Assembly: GCA_020161505.1 (NCBI GenBank)
Contig: JAIUNY010000013.1
Location: forward strand, 1-64,000
Source of the DNA: Armatimonadota bacterium
Lineage (GTDB): Bacteria > Armatimonadota > Fimbriimonadia > Fimbriimonadales > Fimbriimonadaceae
DNA: 64,000 bases
Reading direction: 5' to 3'
A program made the position numbers and the translations under genes. Of the stretch, positions 48,504 to 57,626 are shown one piece after another. Each line of letters starts with the position of its first letter. Position 1 is the first letter of the stretch. The notes beneath the pieces were generated by a model. That model was not told the origin of the DNA. It saw nothing but the letters and a program-made list of their open reading frames with translations, and searched no databases.

Positions 48504-50945
48504 ATGCAAAATGAGGGCATGTTCTGGTTGCCGCTCTTGACGCTCCCCGGCCAAGATCCTGCGATCCCCAAGGCTGGTTTGGTGATCACTAAATCCACCA
48601 AATTCACGCCCGGCGTTTACACCATCCCCCACAGTGATGAGAGTGGAAAATCGGGCGCGATCACCATTCGCGGCAACAAGATCACCCTCGATTTCACCGG
48701 CGTCACCCTGCGCGGCACTCCCGAAACCGTGATGCCGAACGAGCGCAAAGGCACCGCGATCCGCATCGAAGGCAAGGACATCACGATCAAGGGACTCAAC
48801 GTCCACGGCTACAAAATCGGCCTCCTCGCCGACAGCACCGACGGCCTGATCCTCCGCGATCTGGATCTTTCGAACAACTGGAAAGCCAAGCTCGGATCCA
48901 CCTGGGAAAGGGAAGATCTTGGTGACTGGATGAGTTTCCACCAGAACGAAAAAGATGAATGGCTCAAATTCGGCGCCGCGATTTATCTCAAGAACGCCCG
49001 GGATTTCACGATCAGCGGAGTCAAGGCGTGGGGCGGGCAGTGCGGCCTGATGATGACCCGCAGCGAAGGCGGGCTGGTCTACAACAACGATTTCAGCTTC
49101 CTCAGCGCCGTCGGACTCGGCATGTATCGGTCCAGCCGCAACCGCATCATGCACAACAACATCGACTGGTGCGTGCGCGGCTATAGCCACCGGAACTACA
49201 ACCGGGGCCAAGATTCCACCGGGATTCTCATCTACGAGCAGTCGAATGAGAACGTGTTCGCCTACAACTCGGTTACCCACGGCGGAGATGGATTCTTCCT
49301 TTGGGCTGGTCAAACCACGATGGACACCGGGCAGGGAGGCTGCAACGACAACATCCTCTACGGCAACGATTTCAGCCACGCCCCCACCAACGGGATCGAG
49401 GCGACTTTCAGCCGCAACGTCTTCGCCAACAATCTCATCCTGGAGTGCTGGCACGGCGTCTGGGGCGGATACAGCTACGACACGGTGATTGCCGGCAACG
49501 TCTTCGGGCTCAACGCCGAGGCCATCGCCATCGAGCACGGGCAATCCAACACGTTTGATGGCAACATCTTCCGCCTCGATACAGTGGCGATGAAGCTCTG
49601 GGCGCGAGAGTCTCAGCCAGCGGATTGGGGCTATGCGCAAAAGCGCGATACCGCGAGCCGAGATACCAAGATTCTCCGAAATGTCTTCTTCGACATCCCG
49701 GGAATCGCCCTGGATCTGCAACGGACCAGCAACACGTCGGTGCGAGACAACTTCATCAAGAAAGTGGGTTCGGTGCTCACGGATCGTGGGAATCTGAGCG
49801 GTCTCGCCTTCACGGGCAACACCCTGATGACCCCCGCGCCGTTCGATCCCGCCAAGTTCCCGGCGATCGTCGAGTGGGAGGCCAACACTCTGTCCTCCGG
49901 TGCCTCAGAGGTGCCGTCTCTCGCCTACATGCGGGGCAGCGGCCTCGTGGCTCTCGGAGACGCCGGATCCCGCGAGGTTTTCGACCGAATTTTCAAGCAA
50001 AGCGTCTGGAATCCCCTCGTGAAACCAGCTCCGCTGACAAAATCTCTCGAGGCCGCCAGCCCCGAGGAGGTTCAGAGGGAAGCCGCCCGGCCTTACTATG
50101 TGGAACCCCTTGATGGCGGCAACATTCCGTTTTTGGGCGAATCCCCTCGCCGGGGTCGCGAGTTCATCATCGTGGACGAGTGGGGCCCCTATGATTTCCG
50201 CCGTCCGATTCTTGCTTTGCGCGACACAGTGGTGCAAGAAAACGGCACGATCTATCTCTTTGAAACCCTTGGTCCGAAAGGCAAGTTCTCCGGGATCGGA
50301 CGAGATGTCAGTTTCGTCACCGATCCCGCCGCTCTCCCGATCAAGCTTCCAACTCGGGCCAAGCTTGTCGGACAATCGGGCAATGTGGGGGATTGGGTGG
50401 CGGTCAAGGTCAACGGCCCCTTCTCGCTCGACTATGAGTTCACGGGAGCAGACGTTTTCGATGTTCGAGGCGTGAAAACTCCCGCCGGAAAGCCATTCAA
50501 ATTCGGCCACTCTCGCGACGAAGTGGGTCTGGATTGGCATGTTCGCTTCTGGAACTGGGACAAATCCACCCAAGATCCCCGTACTCAAGAGGCCGAGTTC
50601 AAGAAGATCTTCGCCGGTCCGCCTGCCGCCGAATATCGATCCCGCGAGCTCGACGGAGCCTGGTACGGTGCCCCCCGTACGGGGGTGAACGCCGACCAGT
50701 TCGCGACCATCGCCGAGACCACCGCGAGCCTTCCTGCCGGGGAATATGAGTTCACACTCACCCACGACGACGGGATCCGCCTATTTGTGGGTACGCAACT
50801 TGTCTTCCAAGATTGGACCTGGCACGGCCCCAAAACCGATGTCGTCAAGGTGCGTTTCAGCGGCACCGCGACCCCGATCCGAATCGAACACTTCGAACTC
50901 GATGGTTTTTCGACTCTTCGTTGTGTGGTGAAGCCCGTCAAGTGA
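48504..50945 (+). CDS. Right-handed beta-helix protein with C-terminal PA14-like domain
   Basis: This 813-residue protein is probably secreted. After a short hydrophobic N-terminus (MFWLPLLTLPG; ATG 48519 is an alternative start) comes a parallel beta-helix (about 45-450) with regular Asn/Gly turns such as NNDFSFLSAVGLGMYRSSRNRIMHNN, ENVFAYNSVTHGGDGFFLWAG and GNVFGLNAEAIAIEHGQSNTFDGNIF. A beta-sandwich region follows, and a PA14-like end with LPAGEYEFTLTHDDGIRLFVG. Such proteins act on or bind polysaccharide. Whether it is an enzyme is not clear. Confidence 0.8.
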   Translation: MQNEGMFWLPLLTLPGQDPAIPKAGLVITKSTKFTPGVYTIPHSDESGKSGAITIRGNKITLDFTGVTLRGTPETVMPNERKGTAIRIEGKDITIKGLNVHGYKIGLLADSTDGLILRDLDLSNNWKAKLGSTWEREDLGDWMSFHQNEKDEWLKFGAAIYLKNARDFTISGVKAWGGQCGLMMTRSEGGLVYNNDFSFLSAVGLGMYRSSRNRIMHNNIDWCVRGYSHRNYNRGQDSTGILIYEQSNENVFAYNSVTHGGDGFFLWAGQTTMDTGQGGCNDNILYGNDFSHAPTNGIEATFSRNVFANNLILECWHGVWGGYSYDTVIAGNVFGLNAEAIAIEHGQSNTFDGNIFRLDTVAMKLWARESQPADWGYAQKRDTASRDTKILRNVFFDIPGIALDLQRTSNTSVRDNFIKKVGSVLTDRGNLSGLAFTGNTLMTPAPFDPAKFPAIVEWEANTLSSGASEVPSLAYMRGSGLVALGDAGSREVFDRIFKQSVWNPLVKPAPLTKSLEAASPEEVQREAARPYYVEPLDGGNIPFLGESPRRGREFIIVDEWGPYDFRRPILALRDTVVQENGTIYLFETLGPKGKFSGIGRDVSFVTDPAALPIKLPTRAKLVGQSGNVGDWVAVKVNGPFSLDYEFTGADVFDVRGVKTPAGKPFKFGHSRDEVGLDWHVRFWNWDKSTQDPRTQEAEFKKIFAGPPAAEYRSRELDGAWYGAPRTGVNADQFATIAETTASLPAGEYEFTLTHDDGIRLFVGTQLVFQDWTWHGPKTDVVKVRFSGTATPIRIEHFELDGFSTLRCVVKPVK

Positions 50946-51025
50946 GCGGGGAAAGAAAACTCCTCGGTGCCCCGATCTCTTCAGGGTCGGGAGCATCAAT
51001 TCGGGGAGATGCAAAAGGGGAGTGG

Positions 51026-51099
51026 TAGCGGCGATCAGACTTGAACTGATGACCTAACGGGTATGAACCGTTCGCTCTAACCAACTGAGCTACGCCGCC
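51026..51099 (-). tRNA. tRNA-Met (CAT), elongator type
   Basis: The minus strand gives a 74-base cloverleaf. The acceptor stem GGCGGCG pairs with CGCCGCT, including a G1-T72 pair as in B. subtilis elongator tRNA-Met. The anticodon stem AACGG/CCGTT holds the loop TTCATAC, and the T loop is TTCAAGT. CCA is encoded at 51023-51025. The initiator features (C1 mismatch, three G-C pairs in the anticodon stem) are absent. Confidence 0.95.
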
Positions 51100-51176
51100 G
51101 CGAATCTTTATTATGGCCCCCCGAACCCCAGGATTCAACCAAGCGAACTGGAAGGCCTACTGCGTAGAATAGGCAG

Positions 51177-53357
51177 ATGCTCGCCTCCCTCGCGGCTTTT
51201 CTCCTCCACCACGCCGCCCGGCCCGATTCTGCCGCCCTGATTGCAGACCTCTCCAAGCACGCGACGGCCAAAGACATCACCGCCATCGAAGCGCGAGCCA
51301 CCCCGGAGCTGAAAGGGAAGTTTGCTTTCCTCAAAGTTCCAGGATCTTTTGGCGTCGGCCGATTCGGGTGGACGGCCGAGCTGCTCCAAGACTCCACGAC
51401 GGGCACGGAGTACGCCGTATTCACCACGCCTCTTACCACCCAAGACTACGGCGATCAAGTCTTTCGGATCGAAGACGGAAAGCTCGCGGCCAAGATTGAT
51501 GAACGCACCACCCGGGGCGTGACCCCCAAGCATGCCAACTTTATCATCGGGTTCGATCTCCCCAAGAAGTCGGCTTCCTTCCTCGCCCAACTGACCCTGA
51601 ATGTCAGCGTCGGCGCAGACAAAGACTTCTTCCTCCGACTCGGCCCGAATCACGACGTCATCCAGGCGCTTGATTCTGCCGGGAAGCCGATCAAGATCAG
51701 CCAAGCTGGCGGTGTGATCTCCCTGCCAACCCCTCCGCCAGGGGAGCACAAGATCACCCTCGTCTATGAGGGGGTCATCAATCGCCCACGATTTGCCGGG
51801 AGCATCACCGATACCGAGGTGATGCTGACCAACGATCTCTGGTGGCCCGCCATCGCCCGACTGCCGTTCACCTTCAAGACCACGGTTAGTGTTCCCAAGG
51901 ATTGGGAAGTGGTCGCCCAAGGCAACCGAGTCAGCGACACGATCATCGGCGACAAGCGGAGCATCGTCACCGAGATGCCCCTGCCGATCAGCTATCTCAG
52001 CCTCAGCGCAGGGCCGTTTTACAGCGAAGAGCTGCTCGTCGAAGGGCGCACCTACCGGATGATCTCCAAGACCATGCCCCGCGAGCAGATGAAAACCCAG
52101 CTCGAACTCATCCCTCCGGTCTTCGATTTCTTCGAGCAATTCGCGCCGTATCCGTTCAACCACTACGAGAAAATAGTGACCCCGCTCTACGGAGGCGGGG
52201 CCCTTGAAGCCTACAGTTTCGCCACTTATGGCCCCGGCTGGCTTCCCGCCGAGGAACCCCATGAGCCGAGCCACACTTGGTGGGGCGGCATTGTGCCGTG
52301 CACCTATTTGGATAGCTTTTGGAACGAGAGCTTTGCCGTTTTCAGCGAGGGCCTCTACGCCCGAGAAGGCCGCGTGGGTGACAAACCCACGAAGCGCCTG
52401 GCGTTCATCGGGGACTTCGGCGCGGAAGATTCTTATCTCACCGCACCCGTCGGTACGACCGGCGCGAACGACGGCAACGCCGCCAGCGCCGTTGGATACG
52501 GCAAGGGAGCCTGGGTGCTCCAGCAACTCGAATTCGAAGTCGGCACCGAGGTGATGATTCAGAAGATGAAGGAGTTTGTGGCCACGCATCCGGCCGGAAC
52601 CGCGAGTGATTGGCCGCAATTCCGCACCCTTTTCGGCCCCGAAATGGATTGGTTCTTCAAGCAATGGCTCGATGAACCGGGTGTTCCCGGGCTAGAAATC
52701 CTTGGGGTGGATCATCAGAATGAGGTGGCCGCGCTGAATCTGAAGTTCGAGGGCCAACCGGTTCGAATGACTGTAGAGGTACTCGTGGAAACGAGCAGTG
52801 AAACGAAACTCCATCGGGTTGACCTGCGACCGAATCCGGATGGATCGTGCGCGGTTGAAATCCCGGCGCCGGGGCAGATCAAGCGGATTGTCGTCGATCC
52901 CTACGACCGATTGATGACCGACGACAACACGTCGCTGCCATACCGATGGAGTGACAATCTTCGCCGAATGCGGGCCTTTGTCGATCCCAAGCACGACGAC
53001 TGGTGGCCCACCAATCGCCGCATCGACAAGCTCCCCGAAAGCTGGGAAGGCCTGGTGATCGTCGGCCATCCTGCTACCCTCCCCGAGGCCAGGATCCTCT
53101 GTGACATCGCAGGATTCGAGATCAGCGGCGACTTCCTGACCTACAAAGACGTGACGATTGATCTGCGCAAGGATCAAGCCGTGGCGATGGTCGAATTCGC
53201 ACCAGGGAAGTGGTGCGGGCTCAGTGTGGGCAAGGCCAAAATCCGGCCGAATGTGGGTCGGGCGACGGCGGCGGTGGTGGATCATCTCGGCCGATTCCTG
53301 ATGGGCGAAACGCGCCCAAGGGACCAAGGCCCGCTCGTCTGGACGCCGAAGGGCTAG
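51177..53357 (+). CDS. M1-family-like zinc metallopeptidase (secreted)
   Basis: The 726-residue protein has a short hydrophobic leader and an M1/gluzincin catalytic core: HEPSH (H362, E363, H366) followed by the third zinc ligand E384 in WNESFAVFSE, exactly 18 residues after the second His, and YGKGAWVLQQLEFEVG with the family's conserved Tyr region. The usual exopeptidase GxMEN is GGALEAYS, so substrate specificity may differ. Residues about 560-726 form an extra C-terminal region not found in standard aminopeptidases. It is convergent with the paralogue cluster. Confidence 0.82.
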   Translation: MLASLAAFLLHHAARPDSAALIADLSKHATAKDITAIEARATPELKGKFAFLKVPGSFGVGRFGWTAELLQDSTTGTEYAVFTTPLTTQDYGDQVFRIEDGKLAAKIDERTTRGVTPKHANFIIGFDLPKKSASFLAQLTLNVSVGADKDFFLRLGPNHDVIQALDSAGKPIKISQAGGVISLPTPPPGEHKITLVYEGVINRPRFAGSITDTEVMLTNDLWWPAIARLPFTFKTTVSVPKDWEVVAQGNRVSDTIIGDKRSIVTEMPLPISYLSLSAGPFYSEELLVEGRTYRMISKTMPREQMKTQLELIPPVFDFFEQFAPYPFNHYEKIVTPLYGGGALEAYSFATYGPGWLPAEEPHEPSHTWWGGIVPCTYLDSFWNESFAVFSEGLYAREGRVGDKPTKRLAFIGDFGAEDSYLTAPVGTTGANDGNAASAVGYGKGAWVLQQLEFEVGTEVMIQKMKEFVATHPAGTASDWPQFRTLFGPEMDWFFKQWLDEPGVPGLEILGVDHQNEVAALNLKFEGQPVRMTVEVLVETSSETKLHRVDLRPNPDGSCAVEIPAPGQIKRIVVDPYDRLMTDDNTSLPYRWSDNLRRMRAFVDPKHDDWWPTNRRIDKLPESWEGLVIVGHPATLPEARILCDIAGFEISGDFLTYKDVTIDLRKDQAVAMVEFAPGKWCGLSVGKAKIRPNVGRATAAVVDHLGRFLMGETRPRDQGPLVWTPKG

Positions 53358-53947
53358 GGAGCTTCGGGGCTGCGTTCGCTGCCTCGGCTTTCCAGGGTCG
53401 CGGGCAACCAGCGGAGCTTTGCTTCCATGATCGTGGCGGCGTCGGCGTGGTTGAGTTTCCGGCTCTTCATGGAGTGATCGGCGTGATGGGCCAGGAACGC
53501 TTCCCGGAATTCATCCCGGTTGTTTGCCAGGGCAAGTCGGAGGATCGTGATGTTCTTTGTGCGTTGATAAACGCCGAGCAGACCTTGCCAATGATGGGGT
53601 TCAAATTGGTGGGCGAGGATCTTGACAGAGCAACGTTCGAGGATGTGCCTATCCGCCAAGCCAGGCCACCCGTTAGGGAGCAAACCCTTTCCGCTCAATT
53701 CGAGCAGGAGGTGTAAGTTGTCAACCCTGACGGTCATCGCCACGAAAAGAAGCATTCCGACCGGAAGGGAAATGAGTCCGGCAAGGGGGTGAGCCACGTG
53801 CATCAGAGTGAATGGGATACTCACCGGAAGCAAAGCGGCATAGGTGAGCATCACGAAAAACCACCTCCGCTGCCAACGAAACTGCGCCACGATTCTGGCT
53901 TCTTCCTTCGTGAGTGAGGGTTGATCCGACCCCGGCTGATCCGTCAA
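53354..53947 (-). CDS. Paralogue cluster member a: one-module membrane protein
   Basis: The 197-residue protein has an N-terminal cytoplasmic segment, a membrane hairpin (about 30-75; FFVMLTYAALLPVSIPFTLMHV and LAGLISLPVGMLLFVAMTV) and a helical domain. It ends in the family motif SMKSRKLNHADAATIMEAKLRWL. It is the last gene of the cluster. Its start overlaps the stop of member b (ATGA), and its stop overlaps the convergent peptidase gene. The family is not one I recognise. Confidence 0.7.
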   Translation of the reverse strand: MTDQPGSDQPSLTKEEARIVAQFRWQRRWFFVMLTYAALLPVSIPFTLMHVAHPLAGLISLPVGMLLFVAMTVRVDNLHLLLELSGKGLLPNGWPGLADRHILERCSVKILAHQFEPHHWQGLLGVYQRTKNITILRLALANNRDEFREAFLAHHADHSMKSRKLNHADAATIMEAKLRWLPATLESRGSERSPEAP

Positions 53948-54555
53948 ACCTTCTCCTCCAACACTTGCTTCGCGCCCGGCTCATCCCCGAGCGACCGAAG
54001 GATCAGCCGGGCTTGGGCCAGGGCGGTCGCTTCCGCGTGGTCAATCTTCTTTGACGTCAACCCTTGCTTCTGATACAGCTCCTCGATCACAGGGAGGAAC
54101 TCGGTGCGCCCCATTTTTGTCGCCAGCCCCATGATTTTGAGCCGGAGAAGTCCGCGAGGCGTCTCTGGCAGCAGACGAGCGAGGAGTTCCCAATCGAAGG
54201 GTTCTTCGGATTTCGCCACACCTCGATCAGGGAGGGCAAACGCGAAGTCTTCGAGGGCGAGCTTCCGTGCTCCTGGATTCAAATCGGAAGAGCGAAGCAC
54301 GATTTGGATCAGTTCCCAATCCCGCTGACGCCCGAGAGACCAACTCCGAAGGAGGCCCGGTAGGAAAAGAAGAAAAATCGGCGACATTCTGTTCTTGTCG
54401 TCGAACAACAGCAGAGCGAATGCTGCCGCGACGCCAGAAAAGGCGACTACGTTCGCCGCCATTTGCACCCAAGCTCTGCGGCGATAGTACTTGGCAAGTG
54501 CGCGCACTTCGGCTTCTCGATCGGGCGGACGATAGGGCAGGGAGATCTCGCTCAC
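53944..54555 (-). CDS. Paralogue cluster member b: one-module membrane protein
   Basis: The 203-residue protein has a basic N-terminus, two membrane segments (about 31-50 and 58-72), and a helical domain with FDWELLARLLPETPRGLLRLKIMGLATKMGRTEFLPVIEELY followed by the motif SKKIDHAEATALAQARLILRSL. It is the clearest single module and a useful reference for the family. Both ends overlap neighbours by four bases, so translation is coupled through the array. Confidence 0.75.
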   Translation of the reverse strand: MSEISLPYRPPDREAEVRALAKYYRRRAWVQMAANVVAFSGVAAAFALLLFDDKNRMSPIFLLFLPGLLRSWSLGRQRDWELIQIVLRSSDLNPGARKLALEDFAFALPDRGVAKSEEPFDWELLARLLPETPRGLLRLKIMGLATKMGRTEFLPVIEELYQKQGLTSKKIDHAEATALAQARLILRSLGDEPGAKQVLEEKV

Positions 54556-55196
54556 CGCTCGACCCCCTGAGCGACCAATCGAGCACCCGGCTCCAGCGCC
54601 GCCAGAGGCCGGAGCACCAGTCGCGCGGTGGCGAGAGCCGCGGCTTCGTCATGAGCGAGCTTCCGATGGTTCAGCCCCACTGCCCCGTAGTGCTCGTCGA
54701 GGATCGCGAAGTACTCCACCCGACGAAATTGAACTGCGAGCTGCAGAATCTTGGTTCTCAGCCGAGCACGACGAGTCTCCCGCAGTGTTTGGCCAAGAAG
54801 GCCCCAGTCAAGCAGGTCATCGTTTTCGAACACATCTTTTTGGGAGTGGAGCCCAAGATCAAGCTGCGTGTAAAAGAACTCTCGCTTCCAGCGATAAGTG
54901 GCTCGACGGCCAAACTTCATCAATGCCTGAACGTGCCAGACGTCGTACGAGCGAAAGAGGATCGCGCATTGAAACCCGGCCGTCAAGAACGCGATGCCAA
55001 GGTGCCGCATTCCCGCGATCCATGATTCTGGAGCGAGAAGCCAGCCAAGGCCCAATGCCCCCAGCAAACCAGCCACGATAAACTGGCTCACCCGAGACTC
55101 ATATCGCCGTTGCAACGCTGCGACTTGCCGAGTCAACTCTCGCTCGCTGAGTGGGCGGAGTGGTTCGGTTGCCATCGGAGGATCCCCGTCGCTCAT
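54552..55196 (-). CDS. Paralogue cluster member c: one-module membrane protein
   Basis: From ATG 55196 the product has 214 residues: an acidic start, a helical segment (ELTRQVAALQRRYESRV), a membrane hairpin (FIVAGLLGALGLGWLL and LGIAFLTAGFQCAILF), and the helical domain with LLDWGLLGQTLRETRRARLRTKILQLAVQFRRVEYFAILDEHY and LNHRKLAHDEAAALATARLVLRPL. The start overlaps the stop of the small ORF by four bases (ATGA), which supports this choice over the GTG/ATG codons upstream. It aligns with member b along its length. Confidence 0.75.
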   Translation of the reverse strand: MSDGDPPMATEPLRPLSERELTRQVAALQRRYESRVSQFIVAGLLGALGLGWLLAPESWIAGMRHLGIAFLTAGFQCAILFRSYDVWHVQALMKFGRRATYRWKREFFYTQLDLGLHSQKDVFENDDLLDWGLLGQTLRETRRARLRTKILQLAVQFRRVEYFAILDEHYGAVGLNHRKLAHDEAAALATARLVLRPLAALEPGARLVAQGVER

Positions 55197-55405
55197 GGCG
55201 ATGCGTTCGTACGACCACGCCACTCGGAACCGTTGAGATAGAACAGACAGTGTCCAGGTGCTCTCCTGTCTTGCCGAGTGACCATGTCGAGCAGCGCGAA
55301 CAGGTCGTTCGGAACCTGAAACACGATAGTTTCCGAGGATCTAGAAATGTAAGCTATTGCCGAAGTACTGAACATGATTTTGAAGGTTGCGGAGAAGAAC
55401 GGCAT
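55193..55405 (-). CDS. Small ORF within the paralogue cluster
   Basis: The frame gives 70 residues from ATG 55405, five bases after the acetyltransferase stop, and its stop overlaps the start of member c (ATGA). The sequence includes FKIMFSTSAIAYISRSSETIVFQVPNDLFALLDMVTRQDRRAPGHCLFYLNGSEW, which looks like a compact folded domain. No family is recognised. The tight spacing on both sides argues that it is translated. Its composition is less GC-rich than its neighbours. Confidence 0.5.
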   Translation of the reverse strand: MPFFSATFKIMFSTSAIAYISRSSETIVFQVPNDLFALLDMVTRQDRRAPGHCLFYLNGSEWRGRTNASP

Positions 55406-55410
55406 GATTC

Positions 55411-55950
55411 TCAGAGCAGTTTCCTCATGAAAAAGCACCGCTCGGAAGAATCGTAACCGTTAATCTTGAGATAGTCTTCCGAGCTAACTTCTGAGATGAC
55501 CTCGAAACCTTTGTTGAGTAGCATTGCCGGACGTGTAAATGTCATTCCGTATACTGCGTGGCAATTGAAAGCCTTTGCTAGCTCGATCCGAGTTGAGTCG
55601 AGGGCGGCTCCCAGACCGGCGCCCCTATGGAGTGAATCAACAACTAAACGAAACAGTTCCGCGGACGGAAATTCTGCATCAGCTAGCTCTTTTAGAATGT
55701 AGCTTCCGTAGCAAAGATCATGGGGGCCTCCAATGTTAACTCGTGCCGCTGCAACAATCACTCCCAGGTGAAAAGCAGCAAAATGTGTGCCTGTCGCATC
55801 CCACTGATCCTGCAATCCGCCGTCGACCAGGAGATGACTCGACACTGGAACCCCCATTGCCGACCAAACTCTGGCACGCAACAAGGCTATTTCGTGCAGA
55901 TGCCGTGCGCCAACTTCTGAGATGGAGTAGCCAAGAGGCATCTGCTTCAT
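55411..55950 (-). CDS. GNAT-family N-acetyltransferase
   Basis: From ATG 55950 the product has 179 residues (ATG 55965 is an alternative). It has the GNAT acetyl-CoA loop LHRGAGLGAALDSTRIELAKAFN (R/Q-x-x-G-x-G/A), a preceding strand FPSAELFRLVV, and a C-terminal YGMTFTRPAMLLNKGFEVISEV typical of the fold. The lower GC content and unrelated product suggest that this gene and the small ORF after it were inserted into the paralogue cluster. The substrate is unknown. Confidence 0.8.
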   Translation of the reverse strand: MKQMPLGYSISEVGARHLHEIALLRARVWSAMGVPVSSHLLVDGGLQDQWDATGTHFAAFHLGVIVAAARVNIGGPHDLCYGSYILKELADAEFPSAELFRLVVDSLHRGAGLGAALDSTRIELAKAFNCHAVYGMTFTRPAMLLNKGFEVISEVSSEDYLKINGYDSSERCFFMRKLL

Positions 55951-56101
55951 TTTCCATTCGCCCATTCTTGTAGATGCACAACAAGCCAGATTCAAATGGG
56001 CGGTTTGTGTGTGAGTTTACCGAAGGTACGCCACCTCAACGAGCCGTCTTTATCGTGCGTGCGGACGTTCCCGCAGTGAAACTTCGCCGGCTTGATATTG
56101 A

Positions 56102-56863
56102 TCAAGGCCCTCGCTCCTCCTTCGGAGTCACGGTCACGGGCACTTCGCCCGCTTCAGCCTGAATCACCGCTCGCGAGCGTAGGGCATAGCGTGCCGCCGC
56201 CACCGCAGAGGCCTCGGCATGATCCAGTTTCCTGGACGTGACGTCGGTGAGGCTGTAGCGCGATTCCACCAGCTCGGTGAGTTCGGGAGCATCCGCCCGG
56301 CGCATCGCATCCAGAACTGCCACTCGGAGTGCCGCATTTCTGCTCCTCAACGCGATCTCTAACAGATCCCTCTAGGAGCCCCGCGAGAGGTCATTGCCTC
56401 GCTGAATGCCCGGCAGGAGGGAAGGCAGGATCTTCATCACATCCCGCCGCGCCCATCTTCGCCCAGGCGAATGCGCCAAAAAGTGCAGGGCCCCCGAGGC
56501 ATGCGCTGCCTCGGGTTCTTTGACTTGGTAGATCAGTCGAATACCGCCCTGCAGAAAGAGATACAGAACCCAGAGTGCGGAATAAGCATCAAGGACATTC
56601 CACTTGCCATCTGACAGAGCATAAATCAAGAGTGGCATGAGAGCCAAGCCAGCCAGCCGCGAAAGACGCCGCCCTGCCCGTTCGCACACTGCCTTGGCAA
56701 GAGCCTCCCGCGACACCAAGTCGCCGTCGCCGAAATGATGCGGTCCGACATACCCGAAGATCCCCCACTTGATCCAAAACGGCTCGGGGCCGGTGGCAAG
56801 CCATGCGCGGAATTCTTGTCGTCGCTTACTCGCCAGAGCGCACCTCTCCGGCCTCCCCGGCAC
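56102..56863 (-). pseudogene. Paralogue cluster member f, interrupted by an in-frame TAG
   Basis: One frame runs from about 56863 (GTG, start uncertain) to 56102 but is broken by TAG at 56372-56374. Before the stop are two membrane segments (LSRLAGLALMPLLIYAL and LDAYSALWVLYLFLQGGI) and RRDVMKILPSLLPGIQRGNDLSRGS. After it, RDLLEIALRSRNAALRVAVLDAMRRADAPELTELVE and the family motif SRKLDHAEASAVAAARYALRSR continue in the same frame. The homology continues across the stop, so this is a nonsense mutation or a readthrough site. The upstream part overlaps the end of member g. Confidence 0.65.
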
Positions 56864-57608
56864 GGCCCAGCTGCATTCTGATCCGGATCGCACTGAGCTC
56901 CTCAATCCGAAACGGAGCAACTTTTTCGGTGCTGGAAAGCCACCGTGCAAGTTCTTCCTGCACCAAAGGAAGCAAATTCGTCGGCGCTTCTTCCGAAAGG
57001 GCGGTCAGCAGGGCCACTCGATCATCCTTCGGTTTCTCTCGGAGGAGGAGCAAAAGTCGTTCCCAATCTGCCTGCGTCAGGCTGGAGAAGTCATTTATCG
57101 ACCGGATGGCATGGCTCAAGGCACGGCGCGATTTCCACCGCGAGAGTCTTGTCCGGCTGGCCTCTCTCCGAGCCAGTAGCGTCGGCAGCGCATCGGGCTC
57201 AATCTCATCCGGAAGGGCGATCGGTACCTCGAAATCGCGAGAGCCCGATACGAAGACGAGCACGAGTGGCAGGATGAACAGGCCGATCCAAGGTCGGAGA
57301 TCGGGCAAAGCGGCCGCGATACCGAGCCCTGCCAACGAACATCCTCCCGTCCCAATCTTCACCAATCGCTGCAGCTCAAACTCCGCCCAGCCAATGAAGT
57401 CCTCGGCTCGCCAGGGTGCGGGGATCTGCCTGGCAAAGCGCGGGAGATCTCCTGGATGCGCGCGCTGGATTGCTCGGAGAGCCTTCACCGTCCGAAAGAG
57501 CTCGCTTCTTTCCCTCTCGTCTCCAAGCCACACGGATGCCTCGACAATCTGATGCGAGCGCAGGAGACGATCCACCTTGTTCCGAAGTTGCGCAGAAGTG
57601 GACGCCAT
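56826..57608 (-). CDS. Paralogue cluster member g, second part (after an in-frame TGA)
   Basis: The 260-residue frame starts at ATG 57608 but is in phase with the upstream ORF 57627-57989, separated only by TGA and six codons. It contains the second half of a two-module protein: LPRFARQIPAPWRAEDFIGWAE, a membrane hairpin (about 90-125), LTQADWERLLLLLREKPKDDRVALLTALSEEAPTNLLPLVQEELARWL and the motif FRIEELSAIRIRMQLGRAG. No Shine-Dalgarno site precedes ATG 57608. The whole frame from 57989 would encode a product the size of member h. Confidence 0.6.
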   Translation of the reverse strand: MASTSAQLRNKVDRLLRSHQIVEASVWLGDERERSELFRTVKALRAIQRAHPGDLPRFARQIPAPWRAEDFIGWAEFELQRLVKIGTGGCSLAGLGIAAALPDLRPWIGLFILPLVLVFVSGSRDFEVPIALPDEIEPDALPTLLARREASRTRLSRWKSRRALSHAIRSINDFSSLTQADWERLLLLLREKPKDDRVALLTALSEEAPTNLLPLVQEELARWLSSTEKVAPFRIEELSAIRIRMQLGRAGEAGEVRSGE

Positions 57609-57626
57609 CGCACGCGTCAGAGTACG

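Noticed and set aside
48474-49721. A 415-codon minus-strand frame
   Set aside because: It is antisense to the beta-helix protein. The Val/Ala/Glu-rich sequence is a shadow of the repetitive helix codons.
55974-56162. A 62-codon plus-strand frame in the gap between acetyltransferase and member f
   Set aside because: It has no ribosome site, overlaps the 3' end of member f and has no motif.
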